Assembly: GCA_039989475.1 (NCBI GenBank)
Contig: JBDXHU010000011.1
Coordinates: 1-64,000, forward strand
Direction: 5' to 3'
Length of the DNA: 64,000 bases
Source of the DNA: JBDXHU01 sp039989475
GTDB lineage: Bacteria > Pseudomonadota > Gammaproteobacteria > Pseudomonadales > Halieaceae
Shown here one piece after another: positions 1 through 8,807 of this stretch. The position numbers and the translations under genes are program-made. Each line of letters starts with the position of its first letter. Position 1 is the stretch's first letter. The notes under the pieces were generated by a model that saw nothing but the letters and a program-made list of their open reading frames with translations, did no database searches and was not told the origin of the DNA.

Positions 1-148
1 GCGATAGCTACTCCAGGGCCACTCACCCGCCGATCGAACCATGGCCGCCCTCACGGGATTGAGCACAATGTATCTCGCGACCTCCAACAGGTAACTCTGC
101 TTCTCGACCAGAATCAAAAATCATAGACCTGACCCCGGACACTCCACC

Positions 149-421
149 CTAGCGCTGCCGACTTTCCTTAACATCATCTGCAAGCCAAACTTTTATCAAG
201 GACTGATACGGCATATCCCGCTTGTTAGCTTCGATTTTAATACTATCCAGCAAGCCTTCCGGTAACCTCAGCGAGATCGTCTTCGTTGACGGCTTCAGGT
301 TTGGCAGCGACACAGATTCGGCATTTGCCCAATCAACATAGTCGCTCGAATCGTGTGCTTCCCAAAACTCTCGTTCTTCCTGCTCTGATTCGAATTTTGG
401 CGCTTTCTTAACTTTGCTCAT
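149..421 (-). CDS. brnA: BrnA-type antitoxin (CopG-like ribbon-helix-helix)
   Basis: A 90-residue acidic-to-basic protein that should neutralise the toxin encoded just upstream and repress their shared promoter. The C-terminal part (about residues 47-85, containing TISLRLPEGLLDSIKIEA) has the strand-helix-helix pattern of CopG/BrnA proteins. The N-terminal half is charged (SEQEEREFWEAHD), as is usual in BrnA, where it contacts the toxin. The start lies inside the 3' end of the toxin gene (14-bp overlap), so translation is probably coupled. The gene order toxin then antitoxin is the usual brnTA order. The assignment rests on the pair as much as on the sequence itself. Confidence 0.85.
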   Translation of the reverse strand: MSKVKKAPKFESEQEEREFWEAHDSSDYVDWANAESVSLPNLKPSTKTISLRLPEGLLDSIKIEANKRDMPYQSLIKVWLADDVKESRQR

Positions 422-707
422 AAACCGCTCTCTCCTTCCGGTGCATATCTCGCGCCGAGATTACCCGGATTAGTGTCCCGCCTTTCCTCAAGGTAAACGT
501 AACGTGTAACTGTCTGGCAGTATCCGTTTGCCCCAGGGCATGGTATCTGGCTTCTTTTTGGCTGTGTCTATTATCTGGCAGCAATAGTAGCGGCGCATTA
601 AAGAACAGTTGCTCAGCCTCAGACTGACTGACATCATGCTTATCAGCACTTTTACGGGAATTACCCGAATCCCAGTCAAAGCCCGCAATCTTGCCCACAT
701 CAATCAT
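408..707 (-). CDS. brnT: BrnT-type ribonuclease toxin
   Basis: A 99-residue protein of the BrnT family, toxins with a RelE-like fold that cleave RNA. Family features visible are the N-terminal GFDWDSGNSRKSADKHDVS stretch (the FxWDxxKxxxNxxKHxV pattern), followed by EAEQLFF, and the C-terminal RVISARDMHRKER, matching the family's R-x-I-S-A-R signature. Length is normal for the family and no lesion is seen, so the toxin is probably active. It is the first gene of a two-gene operon with the BrnA antitoxin. A small inverted repeat overlapping its promoter (712-730) is a likely autoregulatory operator. Confidence 0.85.
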   Translation of the reverse strand: MIDVGKIAGFDWDSGNSRKSADKHDVSQSEAEQLFFNAPLLLLPDNRHSQKEARYHALGQTDTARQLHVTFTLRKGGTLIRVISARDMHRKERAVYEQS

Positions 708-711
708 TCAT

Positions 712-730
712 GTATATTACCATCATATAC
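712..730. promoter_or_regulatory. Candidate brnTA operator/promoter
   Basis: An inverted repeat GTATAT-N7-ATATAC lies 5-23 bp upstream of the brnT start codon. Read on the minus strand it contains TAATAT, a plausible -10 hexamer. Antitoxins of this type repress their own promoter by binding such palindromes. The role is inferred from position and symmetry. Confidence 0.4.
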
Positions 731-1063
731 ACACCTTGCAACCATGCTGCCTGTGCGTGGCGATATCATTTCGGAAGAATCCCAGGCCATTTAAAATCCC
801 GCCACATTATGTAGAGGCACTTGTTAGCTACTACAAATAGAATTTTTCATTTTGTGCCCAAAGTGTGCCCATTGCGTGATTCGGCCAGGTTAAGTGTTTG
901 TACTGATATAATCGGCCCAGGGCCTGCCCCGTTTTAGTGGAGCAGGACGGTGGCCTGAGAATCAGGGTGGGATTAGGGCAGTCTCAAAAAGTTAATTGGT
1001 CGATACCTCAAGGCCTCCTCATTGATTTTCGGTATCAAGGAGTACGCTGCCGCGAGTACGCTT
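731..1063. other. Intergenic stretch without a recognisable gene
   Basis: About 330 bp between brnT and the stop codon of the desaturase gene. I see no open frame with coding character and no tRNA. It contains a GTGCCCA direct repeat near 855-870, a CCTGCCCC/GGAGCAGG imperfect hairpin near 922-945 and two copies of GAGTACGC near 1039-1060. None is strong enough to name. Confidence 0.5.
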
Positions 1064-1945
1064 TTATCGTGGACCTAGTGAAAAGGCATCAACAATAGCG
1101 GGATTTTGCGATTCGTGATAACGCTTCTTCGCATTCCAGACTTTGAGGTAGCGATAGAACGGAACGGTGGGATAGAGATGATGCACCAGGTGATAATTCT
1201 GATAGAGCAATACCGGGGTCAGCAACCATTCCATACCAACGCGATTAGATGTGCATCGAAAGGGCTCGCCTTTTGCGTGTGCCTGGTGCGGGTAATGGGG
1301 TAAAAAATCAAACGAGAGTGCCAGGAAAATCGCTGTGAGACGGGTCGGAATAAGGAATAGCAATAGGTAATAATTCAACCAACCCGCAAGAGCAATCGCT
1401 GCAAATACAAGCACTCCAAAAAGCAACGCCAAATACAGTTCTCTGCGCTCGCTTTCAGGCCTTTTCATAAACTCCGAGCGCTTAAAATAGTAATAGAAAT
1501 AGTTCAGGTCTAATGTCGCCCATTTAAACGGCAGAAGCCAAGCTGGTCCGGTACCCACGTACACGTCAGGATCTTTGCTTTCGTCGTTGGTGAACCGGTG
1601 ATGCTGCATATGTACGTAACGAAAGGTGCGGAAAAATGGCACGGGCGACAGTAGAACGGTGGCAATTCGACCGACCCACTCGTTCAGCTGACGATTGGTG
1701 CTCACTGCATTGTGAGAGGCATCGTGGGCGGGCGTGAAGGACATATAAGCTGCAGTGGCATTAATCAGGATGGCCCAAAACAACGGCAAGGCACCTTCCA
1801 CATAGGCGAATGTTGATAAGCCAAAGATGGCAAAGGCGACAACAAGAAGCATGATCGTTGGCCAGGCAATTTCTGGGCGCTGGTTAAGCGCTTCAAAAAG
1901 TATTGGATCATCGGTTTGATCCAGGTGGAGACTTTCCGCGGTCAT
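1064..1945 (-). CDS. Membrane fatty-acid desaturase / carotene-hydroxylase-like di-iron enzyme
   Basis: A 293-residue integral membrane protein of the FA_desaturase superfamily, which uses a di-iron centre and O2 to desaturate or hydroxylate lipids. The three histidine boxes are present: HDASH (74-78), HMQHH (112-116) and HLVHH (252-256), with an extra HYPH at 217-220. Hydrophobic segments near 28-70 and 175-215 separate them, as in the family. The tail HHLYPTVPFYRY resembles beta-carotene hydroxylase-like members, so the substrate could be an acyl chain or an isoprenoid ring. No electron donor is encoded nearby. It is transcribed divergently from an AraC regulator with 192 bp between them, which makes that regulator the obvious candidate to control it. 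The Shine-Dalgarno is weak. Confidence 0.85.
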   Translation of the reverse strand: MTAESLHLDQTDDPILFEALNQRPEIAWPTIMLLVVAFAIFGLSTFAYVEGALPLFWAILINATAAYMSFTPAHDASHNAVSTNRQLNEWVGRIATVLLSPVPFFRTFRYVHMQHHRFTNDESKDPDVYVGTGPAWLLPFKWATLDLNYFYYYFKRSEFMKRPESERRELYLALLFGVLVFAAIALAGWLNYYLLLFLIPTRLTAIFLALSFDFLPHYPHQAHAKGEPFRCTSNRVGMEWLLTPVLLYQNYHLVHHLYPTVPFYRYLKVWNAKKRYHESQNPAIVDAFSLGPR

Positions 1946-2137
1946 ATTTGGGCCTATTAACTACGTGTGAATCATCAGGTGCTCCCATTATTCGAAAAAT
2001 CGCTGTACTCCAACAGAACAGAGAGTGACAACAGGGGGACAAATAGTGACAATATACCCTGGGTAGGTTTGCACCTGGGTCGACAGTTTCGGTCGGACAC
2101 CACCATAGTTGGAGCGCATATTCCGGGTTAAGTACGC

Positions 2138-3175
2138 ATGCACAATCACAAACATCCTTCCTCCAGCTATGCGCGCATCCTGTTTCGGCATTTACGGCTG
2201 AGCGAAGAAAACAGTCAGGCGTTTTTTGAAGGTACGAATGTCGACTATGTAGAGTTAATGACCCTGGACGGAACAATTCCCCGCGATGATTTGACCAGGA
2301 TCTATCGAAATGCGCTGGCTATCTCCGACCTTGACGATCTCGGGCTGTCGGTCGGCACCCAGTTACACATGTCAACCCATGGCCCCCTGGGTGTGGCAAC
2401 ATTTAGTAGCCCGGATCTTCGAACCGGATTGAGTCTGCTGGCAAAATACGGCCAGACCAGGACAGATTTTTTTAACATTACACTGAGTGAGCATTCAGAG
2501 GGTTTGAAAATTGGTTTTGCTGAGGCCTTCGACCTGGATGACTTGCGAGTATTTGTTACGGAGAGCGTATTAAGCGGCCTCTTTTCCGCTATCACCCTTT
2601 TTGTCGGTGTGGGTCAATTCAAGGGGCATGTCTATTTTGCCTATCCAAAACCAGTCTATTGGCAGAAGTATTTCGATCTCTTTGGTGGAAAACTAACATT
2701 CAATCATTCAGAGACAGAAATTGTCGTACCAGAGTCCATGCTGTCGGCGCCCTCCCCTGTTGCCGATCCGGCCTTGCATCAAGAGTCGGTAGCAATCTGT
2801 GAACGGCAACTAAAAGAAATAGAAGACGGAGATGTAGGAAAATCTGTTTTATCAGCTGAAGAGGTGGTATCAATACTGATGCTCGAAAACCCGGGCAGGA
2901 TATGGACCTTAAAGGAGGTAGCAACAAAGCTCCATATAAGCCCGCGCACGCTCATTCGAAAGCTGGATTCGGAAGGAACGAAATTCCAGGTAGTTCGAGA
3001 CGAGCTGGCAAAAAAGCAAGCCACCAACTACTTAACCGACGAAAGTTTATCTGTCGAAAGCATCGGACACCTGATGGGCTTTAGTGATGTATCCAGTTTC
3101 AGGCGCAGTTTTAAGCGCTGGTTTGGGGAAACGCCATCACAATACATCGCCAGGGTCAGGGGCACTTCACGATAG
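2138..3175 (+). CDS. AraC family transcriptional regulator (arabinose-binding-like N domain)
   Basis: A 345-residue DNA-binding protein. The N-terminal two thirds resemble the AraC 'arabinose_bd' sensor domain found in OruR/ArgR-type regulators. The C-terminal ~100 residues form the double helix-turn-helix. The first HTH reads WTLKEVATKLHISPRTLIRK. The second ends with the typical GFSDVSSFRRSFKRWFGETP. Length matches the subfamily. It is divergent from the desaturase gene (start 1945), so it may control that gene in response to a fatty acid or related ligand; this is inferred from gene order. The ATG chosen has only a poor Shine-Dalgarno, but the N terminus looks complete. Confidence 0.9.
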   Translation: MHNHKHPSSSYARILFRHLRLSEENSQAFFEGTNVDYVELMTLDGTIPRDDLTRIYRNALAISDLDDLGLSVGTQLHMSTHGPLGVATFSSPDLRTGLSLLAKYGQTRTDFFNITLSEHSEGLKIGFAEAFDLDDLRVFVTESVLSGLFSAITLFVGVGQFKGHVYFAYPKPVYWQKYFDLFGGKLTFNHSETEIVVPESMLSAPSPVADPALHQESVAICERQLKEIEDGDVGKSVLSAEEVVSILMLENPGRIWTLKEVATKLHISPRTLIRKLDSEGTKFQVVRDELAKKQATNYLTDESLSVESIGHLMGFSDVSSFRRSFKRWFGETPSQYIARVRGTSR

Positions 3176-3209
3176 AGGCCCGCCCAATCAGTTACATAGT
3201 TTGTGGTGT

Positions 3210-3590
3210 TTAGTTGGAAGCCGCTACAGGCACCGCATCGACCCGCACCCACTCAATGGTGCGGCTCATGAAGCCTACCTTGACCTTGAACTGCATGAGG
3301 CCAGGCTTCTTCAGGGATATCTCAGCATCCTTGTACTCGCCCAATTTCTCGGCATAGACCTGGCCCCGCCACAGATCGTCCTTCGAGCCATCGGCCTGCA
3401 GCTCCTTGACGATCTCGCGACCGACACGTTCGGGAAACTTGTCATTGCGTACAACGGTACCTTTACCCTCATCCAGGCTGATCTCGATCCAGCCCGGTTC
3501 GTCAGCATGTTTCCAAAAACCTGAGATATCACCCGCTAATAGCAGGGGTGCGGTGAGCATGGCACACAAAAAAAATGCGATACGATTCAT
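3210..3590 (-). CDS. DUF2147-family exported protein
   Basis: A 126-residue protein with a clear signal peptide (MNRIAFFLCAMLTAPLLLAG) followed by a DUF2147-like beta-rich domain starting at ISGFWKHADEPGWIEIS. Family members are small secreted or periplasmic proteins of unknown biochemical role, often beside lipid-metabolism genes. GAGGAA lies seven bases before the ATG. It is the last gene of a four-gene minus-strand unit (GST-like, flavoprotein, acyl-CoA dehydrogenase, this), 17 bp after the dehydrogenase stop. Confidence 0.8.
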   Translation of the reverse strand: MNRIAFFLCAMLTAPLLLAGDISGFWKHADEPGWIEISLDEGKGTVVRNDKFPERVGREIVKELQADGSKDDLWRGQVYAEKLGEYKDAEISLKKPGLMQFKVKVGFMSRTIEWVRVDAVPVAASN

Positions 3591-3607
3591 CTTTGTTCCT
3601 CTATTGA

Positions 3608-4822
3608 CTAGCCGTTAAGTTCGCGCGCGGTCAGTTTGCCCAGCTGGGACATGTGCACCTCATCGGGGCCATCGGCAATACGCGAGAACCGCGCCAGGGT
3701 AAATACCTCCGGAATCAAAGTGTCCTGGCACACACCCATACCTCCGAACACCTGCATGGCGCGATCCGCCACCTGCTGTGCCATGTTGGGTGCGACGATC
3801 TTGACCATGGAGATATAGGGTATCGCCGCTTTCATACCCTGGGTGTCCATCACGTGAGCGGCCTGCTGGGTCAACAAGCGGGCCTGCTCGATATCACAGC
3901 GACAGCGGGCGATCTCGTGTTGTACGCTGGTCTTCTTGATCAGCGGTTCGCCAAATGCCACGCGCTCCTGGGCACGCGCGCACATCAACTCCAGGCAACG
4001 CTGCGCCATGCCTACCAGACCCATGGCGTACTGGAAGCGGCCCGGTCCGAGGCGGCCCTGGGCAATTTCGAAGCCGCAGCCCTCACCCTTGATCATATTG
4101 CTCACCGGCACACGCACATTGTCGAACAGGAATTCCGCTTCACCGCCGGGGGAGTGGAGGTTGTCGAATACGCGAAGCTCTCGCACCAGCTTCACCCCGG
4201 GGGTGTCGCGGGGTACAAGAATAGTGGAGTGCTGGCGGTGACGGTCGTTTTCCGGGTTTGATTTACCCATCACCAGCATGATTTTGCAGCGCGGATTAAC
4301 CGCATTGGTAGTCCACCACTTGCGACCGTTGAGCACGTATTCGTCGCCGTCGCGTACAATCTCCAGCTCCATATTGGTGGCATCAGAAGACGCGACCTGG
4401 GGTTCGGTCATGGCGTAGGCGCTGCGGATCTCACCCGCCAGCAGGGGCTTCAACCACTGCTCCTGTTGCTCCTGCGTGCCGTACTTCGCCAGCACTTCCA
4501 TATTGCCACGGTCTGGCGCGTTGCAATTGAAGACAGCCTGGGCCCAGAGCACCTTGCTCATAGTCTCGAACAGCGGCGCAATTTCCACATTGGTGAGGCC
4601 GGGACTCCAGGGCTCATACTCGTGGGGAAGAAACAGATTCCACAAGCCCTCCGCCTTGGCCAACTCGCGGAGTTCATCAAACCAGGGCGGCGTCTCCCAG
4701 AGCTTGTCCTGGTTGAGGGTCCATTCGTTCCAGTCGTGTTCACGGGGATAAATATGCTTCTCCATGAATACTTCCAGTTTGGCGTTGAGCGCCATCACTT
4801 TTTCGCTGATTTCAAATCCCAT
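3608..4822 (-). CDS. Acyl-CoA dehydrogenase (ACAD10/11-like)
   Basis: A 404-residue FAD enzyme that oxidises an acyl-CoA to the 2,3-enoyl-CoA. The N-terminal helical domain starts at KVMALNAKLEVFMEKHIYP. The mid-domain has AYAMTEPQVASSDATN and GRKWWTTNAVNPRC. The C-terminal domain has MQVFGGMGVCQDT and ARFSRIADGPDEVH, the latter typical of the ACAD10/11-like branch that handles long or hydroxylated acyl chains in other organisms. Good Shine-Dalgarno (GAGGAAA). It is 11 bp from the preceding flavoprotein gene in the same operon. The exact chain specificity cannot be read from the sequence. Confidence 0.9.
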   Translation of the reverse strand: MGFEISEKVMALNAKLEVFMEKHIYPREHDWNEWTLNQDKLWETPPWFDELRELAKAEGLWNLFLPHEYEPWSPGLTNVEIAPLFETMSKVLWAQAVFNCNAPDRGNMEVLAKYGTQEQQEQWLKPLLAGEIRSAYAMTEPQVASSDATNMELEIVRDGDEYVLNGRKWWTTNAVNPRCKIMLVMGKSNPENDRHRQHSTILVPRDTPGVKLVRELRVFDNLHSPGGEAEFLFDNVRVPVSNMIKGEGCGFEIAQGRLGPGRFQYAMGLVGMAQRCLELMCARAQERVAFGEPLIKKTSVQHEIARCRCDIEQARLLTQQAAHVMDTQGMKAAIPYISMVKIVAPNMAQQVADRAMQVFGGMGVCQDTLIPEVFTLARFSRIADGPDEVHMSQLGKLTARELNG

Positions 4823-4833
4823 GTTCGCTTTCC

Positions 4834-5784
4834 TCAGTCTGTATAGCGGAAGGTCAATCCATTCACCGCTTCGTGAAATCCGTTAACGGTATCCTGCACG
4901 ATATCGGCTGCGCTCTTTACTTCATCGATACGTCCGACCACCTGCCCGGACAGCGGTATCGCCGCTTCCATTTCACCGCCGAAGTAGAGCTCGGGTATCC
5001 CCGCCAGATGCTCCATGGCGTTGAACGCACCCAGTGGCTCCAGCATTTCAGTACGCTGGGTGCGCAGTGCACGCAGTGCGGGACGCGATTGTTGGTTGAG
5101 AAACACCGTATCCGTTTCCTTCGCCGTAACCACCGCCTGCTTCCAGTTGTTGTGCACTGGCGAGTCCGAACTACTGAGCATACGGGTACCCATCTGCACA
5201 CCTTCCGCGCCCATGGCGAAGGCGCCGGCCATGGAGAGTCCGTCGCAGATGCCGCCGGCAGCGATGATGGGAAGATCTGTACGTGAGCGGATCAGAGGCA
5301 ATAGCACCATGGTTGATACCGGGCTCGGGTTCTTAAAACCGCCGCCCTCCCCGCCTTCCACTACAAGGCCGTCCACGCCACAGTCGATGGCTTTCAGTGC
5401 CATATCCAGGGTTGGCACAACGTGAAATACCTTGATGCCGGCCGCCTGGAAAGCCTCGGTGCATACATTGGGACTACCCGAAGAGGTGGTCACGAACTTA
5501 ATTCCTTGTTCGATCACGAAATCGACGACATTGGTGCCCTTGACGTAGGACAGGGCCACGTTCATGCCGAAAGGCTTGTCTGTGAGGTCGCGCATTTTAG
5601 CCACCTCATTGCGGATATTGTCGAACTCACCGGAGGCGGTTTCGATGACCCCCATGCCACCGGCATTGCTGACCGCGGAGGCCAGCTGGGCGCGGGCAAT
5701 CCAGCCCATAGGCGCCTGGATGATGGGGTAGTCGGTACCGGTCATTTCGGTGACGCGGTTTTTGATGGGGCGTGCTGTGGTCAT
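4834..5784 (-). CDS. Nitronate monooxygenase / enoyl-reductase-like FMN protein
   Basis: A 316-residue TIM-barrel flavoprotein of the NMO/FabK-like superfamily. Family features are YPIIQAPMGWIARAQLASAV near the N terminus, KPFGMNVAL, the phosphate-binding GLVVEGGEGGG and IIAAGGICDG, and GAEGVQMGTRML. The family includes true nitronate monooxygenases and many enzymes of unknown function that accompany acyl-CoA dehydrogenases in lipid operons; the latter reading suits this context better. Shine-Dalgarno GAGGAA. It sits between the GST-like and acyl-CoA dehydrogenase genes with 26- and 11-bp gaps. A paralogue lies at 30946-31917. Confidence 0.85.
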   Translation of the reverse strand: MTTARPIKNRVTEMTGTDYPIIQAPMGWIARAQLASAVSNAGGMGVIETASGEFDNIRNEVAKMRDLTDKPFGMNVALSYVKGTNVVDFVIEQGIKFVTTSSGSPNVCTEAFQAAGIKVFHVVPTLDMALKAIDCGVDGLVVEGGEGGGFKNPSPVSTMVLLPLIRSRTDLPIIAAGGICDGLSMAGAFAMGAEGVQMGTRMLSSSDSPVHNNWKQAVVTAKETDTVFLNQQSRPALRALRTQRTEMLEPLGAFNAMEHLAGIPELYFGGEMEAAIPLSGQVVGRIDEVKSAADIVQDTVNGFHEAVNGLTFRYTD

Positions 5785-5810
5785 ATTGTTCCTCTAATAC
5801 CTGTGTCTGA

Positions 5811-6851
5811 TTATGCGAGGGAAAGCATCGTCTCCACGCCAGTGCCCTGTAGCAGGGAGTCGACACTTGCGCGATCTGCGTCACTCAAAGCCCTGTAACG
5901 TTCGTTGGTCCACATAAGGCACTTGGCCTGGTAGGGAAAGGTCTGCTGGGTCCAGCGTGCGCCATCGATCTCGGACTCCCAGGTTTTTTCACCCGCCTGC
6001 ACGGCGCGGGCGTTGGCCAGCTGGGCCGGGGCGTAGACCCGGCCTATCTCTTCCATCAAACCACGCAGGCTCTCGGGTTGATCGTCCAGCCCGACCCAGT
6101 CCTGCTCAGTAGGTTCAAGTCCGCTCTGGTCGTGCATTTGGTCGACCCAGGCCACCGTGCGCGGGGAAACCTCGTGTGCAATCGCCCGCGATGTGGGGTC
6201 AAAGCCCACCAGCTGCGTCAGCTGGCCATAGAGACCGAAGTCACCTGCCGCCGGGCGATTGCCTAACATGAATTTCTGATTGGCCAGGTGATCTTCCATA
6301 GCGGCCAGAAAGCGCCGGTAGCTGGCATCGATCACGGGTGCAGTGGTGTCATTGGACCCCACCACATACAAACGGCCGACCTGGCGATCGGTGAAAAACT
6401 GCTTGAACTGCTGGTGCGCTTCCTGCGGCAGGCTCACATCCATACCCAGCGGCAATAGGGTGCCTGCATTATCCGCGTCCGCTTCCGGGTACCAGCGGTA
6501 GTGGAACATATACTTGGTACACCACTCGTCGCCAAAGTCTTCGATCAGGTAATCGATAAACGCCAGCGCCGGGTCTTCGGGCAGTACCGAGCGGCCGGGA
6601 AACATCGCCTCCAGGCGGCGGATAATCGGCGTGGAATCGCATTCCGCCTTGAGTCCCTCTTCCCCGTCAAAAAAGAATGTGGGGTGGAAAATGGGCTTCG
6701 GCTTCTCCACTCCCAGCGCATCACATGCCTGGTCTGGCTGGCCCCAGGTAATCGTGTAAGGCACGCGCCGGTATCGCAGCAGCCCCACCATCTTCTGGGT
6801 ATAGGGCGAGGCGGTACCTCCCACTAAGCGAATTGGTTGCTGTGCCGTCAT
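5811..6851 (-). CDS. GST-like protein, long atypical subfamily (paralogue 1)
   Basis: A 346-residue protein with a thioredoxin-like GST N domain (GGTASPYTQKMVGLLRYRRV, with S15-P16-Y17 at the usual active-site position) and an all-helical C domain. It is about 100 residues longer than ordinary GSTs. The motif HYRW at 117-120 and a later G-x-RP-x3-DF-x-L segment (GNRPAAGDFGL) are shared with paralogues at 6992-8035 and 22983-24110. The ATG at 6851 is preferred over one 51 bp upstream because GAGGAA precedes it by seven bases. It is the first gene of a four-gene operon. The promoter region, shared with the divergent paralogue, holds a copy of the regional operator (6918-6936). Whether it binds glutathione is unknown. 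Confidence 0.85.
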   Translation of the reverse strand: MTAQQPIRLVGGTASPYTQKMVGLLRYRRVPYTITWGQPDQACDALGVEKPKPIFHPTFFFDGEEGLKAECDSTPIIRRLEAMFPGRSVLPEDPALAFIDYLIEDFGDEWCTKYMFHYRWYPEADADNAGTLLPLGMDVSLPQEAHQQFKQFFTDRQVGRLYVVGSNDTTAPVIDASYRRFLAAMEDHLANQKFMLGNRPAAGDFGLYGQLTQLVGFDPTSRAIAHEVSPRTVAWVDQMHDQSGLEPTEQDWVGLDDQPESLRGLMEEIGRVYAPAQLANARAVQAGEKTWESEIDGARWTQQTFPYQAKCLMWTNERYRALSDADRASVDSLLQGTGVETMLSLA

Positions 6852-6917
6852 ATGCACTTCCTCTTTCTTTCCGTTAAAACATGCGGGCCAAAACCGGCTC
6901 ACGCCACCCTAAACATA

Positions 6918-6936
6918 TTGACACACTTACTGTCAT
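6918..6936. promoter_or_regulatory. Candidate regional operator, copy B (TTGACAC-N5-CTGTCAT)
   Basis: An inverted repeat with core TGACA-N7-TGTCA, lying between the divergent GST-like genes that start at 6851 and 6992. Its TTGACA could also serve as a -35 hexamer. Similar 7-5-7 repeats occur at 20556, 26409 and 31961, always in front of catabolic genes of this region. A TetR-type repressor such as the one at 30243-30833 is the likely binder (inferred). Confidence 0.5.
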
Positions 6937-6991
6937 TATGTAAACCTGCCACTGTAATAAGTCGATCGACCACCGTTCACGGGGATACACC

Positions 6992-8035
6992 ATGTACAGA
7001 GGCGACTACCAACTCATTGGCAGCGAGATGAGCTTCTTTACCCGCAAACTGGAAGCCCAGCTGCGGTGCCAGCAGATACCGTGGCGCTACCTGTTCAAGA
7101 CAGAAGAACGCAAGGCAGAGCTGGAAGCAAAGGCCGGCACCCACTTTATCCCCCTGCTGATGACCCCCGACAAGTGGCTGATACAGGACACTATCGCCAT
7201 CGGCCCGATGCTTGGCGAGCGCTTCAGGGAGCGCGCGGTCGTACCTGAAACGCCGCTACAACGCGCCTGCTGCTATATTTTGGAGGACGCCTTCAACCAC
7301 TGGCTGGGCCGCGTCTGCGTGCATTCCCGCTGGTGCTACCCGGACAACGTTGCCTGGGTCGGCCCCCGGTTCGGCGCCAATATGATGCTGGACCGCTCTA
7401 TTGATGAGCCTTTTTCAGAGGCGGAACTGGAGCAGTTGGCCCCTATTGGACCGATGATGTACGAGGGATTCGGTAAAGGCGTGTGCGAGGTTAATGGCGC
7501 AGGACCAGACCGGGCCACCGCCGTCCAGGGAGACTTCAGGAACATGCTGGACGCCCTGGCAGTACACTTTGCCGACAACGATTTCCTGCTGGGTGAGCGG
7601 CCCTGCCTGGCGGATTTCGCCCTGGCCGGTGCCAGCAAGGCCCACTTTATAAGCGACCCGGAGCCGAAAAGCTGGCTGGGGGAACACAGTGACATGCTGC
7701 ATGAATATACCGGACGCTTTTTCAATGACTGGCAGGGTGAACTCACCCCCTGGTCCGCGGACGACCGGGTACCGGATACTCTGCAGACCGTGCTGGACTA
7801 CCTGCAAGGCAGCTACTACCAGTCGGCGCCAGCCAATATTGCCGCCGGCCTTGCCGGAGAGAAATACTACGAGTTCGACTACGGCTTCGGTACCACCCGG
7901 GCGCGCACCCAGAAACGCCTGAACCAGGCGCGACTTCATGTACAGGACGAACTGCAGCGACTGGGGGCAGGCGAAAATGCCGAAATCCAGGGATTGCTTG
8001 CCGGGCGCGGCATACTGGAACACTATCTGAACTGA
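6992..8035 (+). CDS. GST-like protein, long atypical subfamily (paralogue 2)
   Basis: A 347-residue relative of the divergent gene at 5811-6851. The N-terminal thioredoxin-like domain begins YQLIGSEMSFFTRKLEAQLR, with serine 11/14 near the catalytic position. The C-terminal domain has HSRW at 111-114, where the other two paralogues have HYRW, and GERPCLADFALAGASKAHF, the family's G-x-RP-x3-DF segment. It starts a plus-strand unit with two membrane-anchored proteins of unknown function. The next gene starts 40 bp downstream. A role in processing a lipid or xenobiotic intermediate is inferred from the surrounding genes. Confidence 0.85.
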   Translation: MYRGDYQLIGSEMSFFTRKLEAQLRCQQIPWRYLFKTEERKAELEAKAGTHFIPLLMTPDKWLIQDTIAIGPMLGERFRERAVVPETPLQRACCYILEDAFNHWLGRVCVHSRWCYPDNVAWVGPRFGANMMLDRSIDEPFSEAELEQLAPIGPMMYEGFGKGVCEVNGAGPDRATAVQGDFRNMLDALAVHFADNDFLLGERPCLADFALAGASKAHFISDPEPKSWLGEHSDMLHEYTGRFFNDWQGELTPWSADDRVPDTLQTVLDYLQGSYYQSAPANIAAGLAGEKYYEFDYGFGTTRARTQKRLNQARLHVQDELQRLGAGENAEIQGLLAGRGILEHYLN

Positions 8036-8075
8036 CCGCGACGGCGGTCACCCGATCGATACAGGGGAACTACCC

Positions 8076-8723
8076 ATGTCCACACGTACCAAACTCTGGC
8101 TTGTGCCGGCCTTGCTTTACGCTGTCTTTTTCTACTGGTATACCGACTTCGGCGGTCCCTTGAACGACACTGAAGTCGATCAATTCGTGGCCACCATGAA
8201 AACCAACGGCAGTGACACCGCGGTGATCGCCTTTATTGAAGAGTTTGCCCGGCAAGACAGTGGACGCCAGTTCCTGATGGTGAACAACATCGACATGAAC
8301 GAGAATCCACCGGATGTAGAGGGCGCCGAGCCCGGCGAAAGCGCCTCTGACCTCATGGGGCGCTACATGGAACACATGTTCCCCGCGCTACTGGCCCGCG
8401 CCAGCCACCCGATACTCATGGGCCCTGCTGTCTATCCCAGCATGGACCTGGTCGGTATCGAGGGGGCTGAGAACTGGGATCAGGCCGCACTGTTTCGCTA
8501 TCGCAGTCGCCGCGCCTTCCTTGAAATCGTCACCAATCCCGCGTTCAGTGGGAAACATCATTTCAAGACCGCTGCACTGGATAAAACTATTGCCTATCCG
8601 ATTGAAACCGACCTCTATCTCGGTGATCCCAGGCTATTGCTGGGACTTATTCTACTGGCAGTAACCGCACTGATCGACAACCTCAGGATATCCAGACACC
8701 GGGAACAGATCACAGCTAAATGA
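8076..8723 (+). CDS. Membrane-anchored protein with DUF1330-like domain
   Basis: A 215-residue protein with a hydrophobic segment at each end (about 5-22 and 188-203) and a soluble domain between. The central WDQAALFRYRSRRAFLEIV followed by NPAF resembles the C-terminal strand-helix of DUF1330-like dimeric alpha/beta-barrel proteins. The function is unknown; I assign no activity. An AGGGGAA Shine-Dalgarno precedes the ATG. It lies between the GST-like gene and a six-cysteine protein. A soluble DUF1330 protein is encoded at 12777-13214 in the neighbouring operon. Confidence 0.75.
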   Translation: MSTRTKLWLVPALLYAVFFYWYTDFGGPLNDTEVDQFVATMKTNGSDTAVIAFIEEFARQDSGRQFLMVNNIDMNENPPDVEGAEPGESASDLMGRYMEHMFPALLARASHPILMGPAVYPSMDLVGIEGAENWDQAALFRYRSRRAFLEIVTNPAFSGKHHFKTAALDKTIAYPIETDLYLGDPRLLLGLILLAVTALIDNLRISRHREQITAK

Positions 8724-8807
8724 CCGCGGCGATTGGTCAAGGAATAATCTCTGCGGACCCTTTTCCGCAGATACAAACAACTCACTTGATTGCTGAGACC
8801 CGACACT

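Noticed and set aside
1..148. Part of a gene entering from the left edge
   Set aside because: No frame across the edge shows a recognisable domain or coding pattern.
3653..4261. A 202-codon plus-strand frame opposite the acyl-CoA dehydrogenase
   Set aside because: The histidine-rich translation has no domain, and the minus strand encodes a full-length enzyme with operon spacing.
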